Source: a virus
Length of the DNA: 31,821 nucleotides
Direction: 5' to 3' (one strand)
IMG/VR virus record: IMGVR_UViG_3300032223_000593
Coordinates: 1-31,821 of that record
Position 1 is the first letter of the stretch; every line of letters starts with the position of its first letter. Shown here in pieces: positions 31,681 to 31,821 of the stretch. Below the pieces are notes generated by a model. It was not told the DNA's origin and did no database searches. It was given only the letters and a program-made list of their open reading frames with translations. The translations under genes and the position numbers were made by a program.

Positions 31681-31707
31681 TTTCTGGGTCGTTAATCTGT
31701 AATTCCA

Positions 31708-31821
31708 TCAACATTTCCACCTTTTAAGACTAGCAGCTTTTCGTGTTGGTTTGCCGTTTTCATCTTTCATTGGTCCGGGCATGCCGCTCATTCTTGCACA
31801 AAAAGACTTTTTCCTACTACC
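31708..31821 (-). CDS. Small phage protein, DUF6321-like (5' partial)
   Basis: The last 37 codons and TGA stop (31710-31708) of a gene that begins outside the window. The visible product starts GSRKKSFCARMSGMPGPMKD and ends KAASLKRWKC. SFCARMxGMxGPMxDxxGxPTRKxxxLxRWxC is the typical end of a short basic protein family widespread in environmental phages (I recall it as DUF6321). Its TGA overlaps an ATG by 1 nt (TGATG). Function unknown. Confidence 0.72.
   Translation of the reverse strand, partial: GSRKKSFCARMSGMPGPMKDENGKPTRKAASLKRWKC

Noticed and set aside
1-31821. tRNA genes, CRISPR array, reverse transcriptase or diversity-generating element, integrase or attachment site
   Set aside because: Looked for because of the variable fibre cassette and phage context; no cloverleaf, regular short repeat-spacer pattern, RT motif or recombinase motif was seen by eye. 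A covariance-model and profile search would settle it.

Overview
The window is part of the genome of a tailed bacteriophage. It is AT-rich and gene-dense, with neighbouring genes overlapping by 1-4 nt or separated by a few nt, and several genes carry AAGGAG-type ribosome binding sites, so the host is a bacterium. Head-tail adaptor proteins, a gp10-like tail protein, large ejection-type proteins and no tape-measure or tail-tube gene suggest a podovirus-like virion. The style matches phages known mainly from aquatic metagenomes, but the host cannot be identified from this sequence. No terminase, portal, major capsid, DNA polymerase or integrase gene lies in the window. Both outer genes run off the edges.

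The layout is two convergent blocks. Positions 1-4134 (+ strand) hold the end of a replication-type module: a cysteine-containing protein cut by the window edge, a small helix-turn-helix protein, a GC-rich hairpin, a large primase-helicase fusion and a 64-residue protein. Three hairpins, the last with a U-tract, fill 4148-4218 and separate the blocks. Everything from 4217 to 31821 is on the - strand and is read from right to left.

In transcription order the - strand block starts with small, mostly lysine/glycine-rich proteins (31.8-27.8 kb) interleaved with two probable head-tail adaptors (29.1-29.8 and 27.1-27.8 kb). Then comes a host-recognition cassette (26.5-18.9 kb) of about nine fibre or tip proteins: an S74 self-cleaving chaperone fibre, a glycine-rich adhesin, a 20-residue-repeat protein with a miniature paralogue, and a tail-collar fibre. 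Holin and endolysin follow (18.9-17.9 kb), then a gp10-like tail protein, and finally a set of ejection-type proteins ending in a 2133-residue protein with a zinc-peptidase HExxH motif. Three unrelated homing endonucleases (HNH, GIY-YIG, HNH-AP2) sit between structural genes, and each stop codon overlaps the start of the next structural gene.

The most unusual signals are: an identical 14-residue C-terminal peptide on three otherwise different small proteins, encoded by different synonymous codons; a [FYML]xxGG motif spread over the small proteins and the ejection proteins; a 20-residue repeat protein with a recent 240-bp internal duplication next to a one-repeat paralogue; and an apparent +1 frameshift at the start of a coiled-coil membrane protein.
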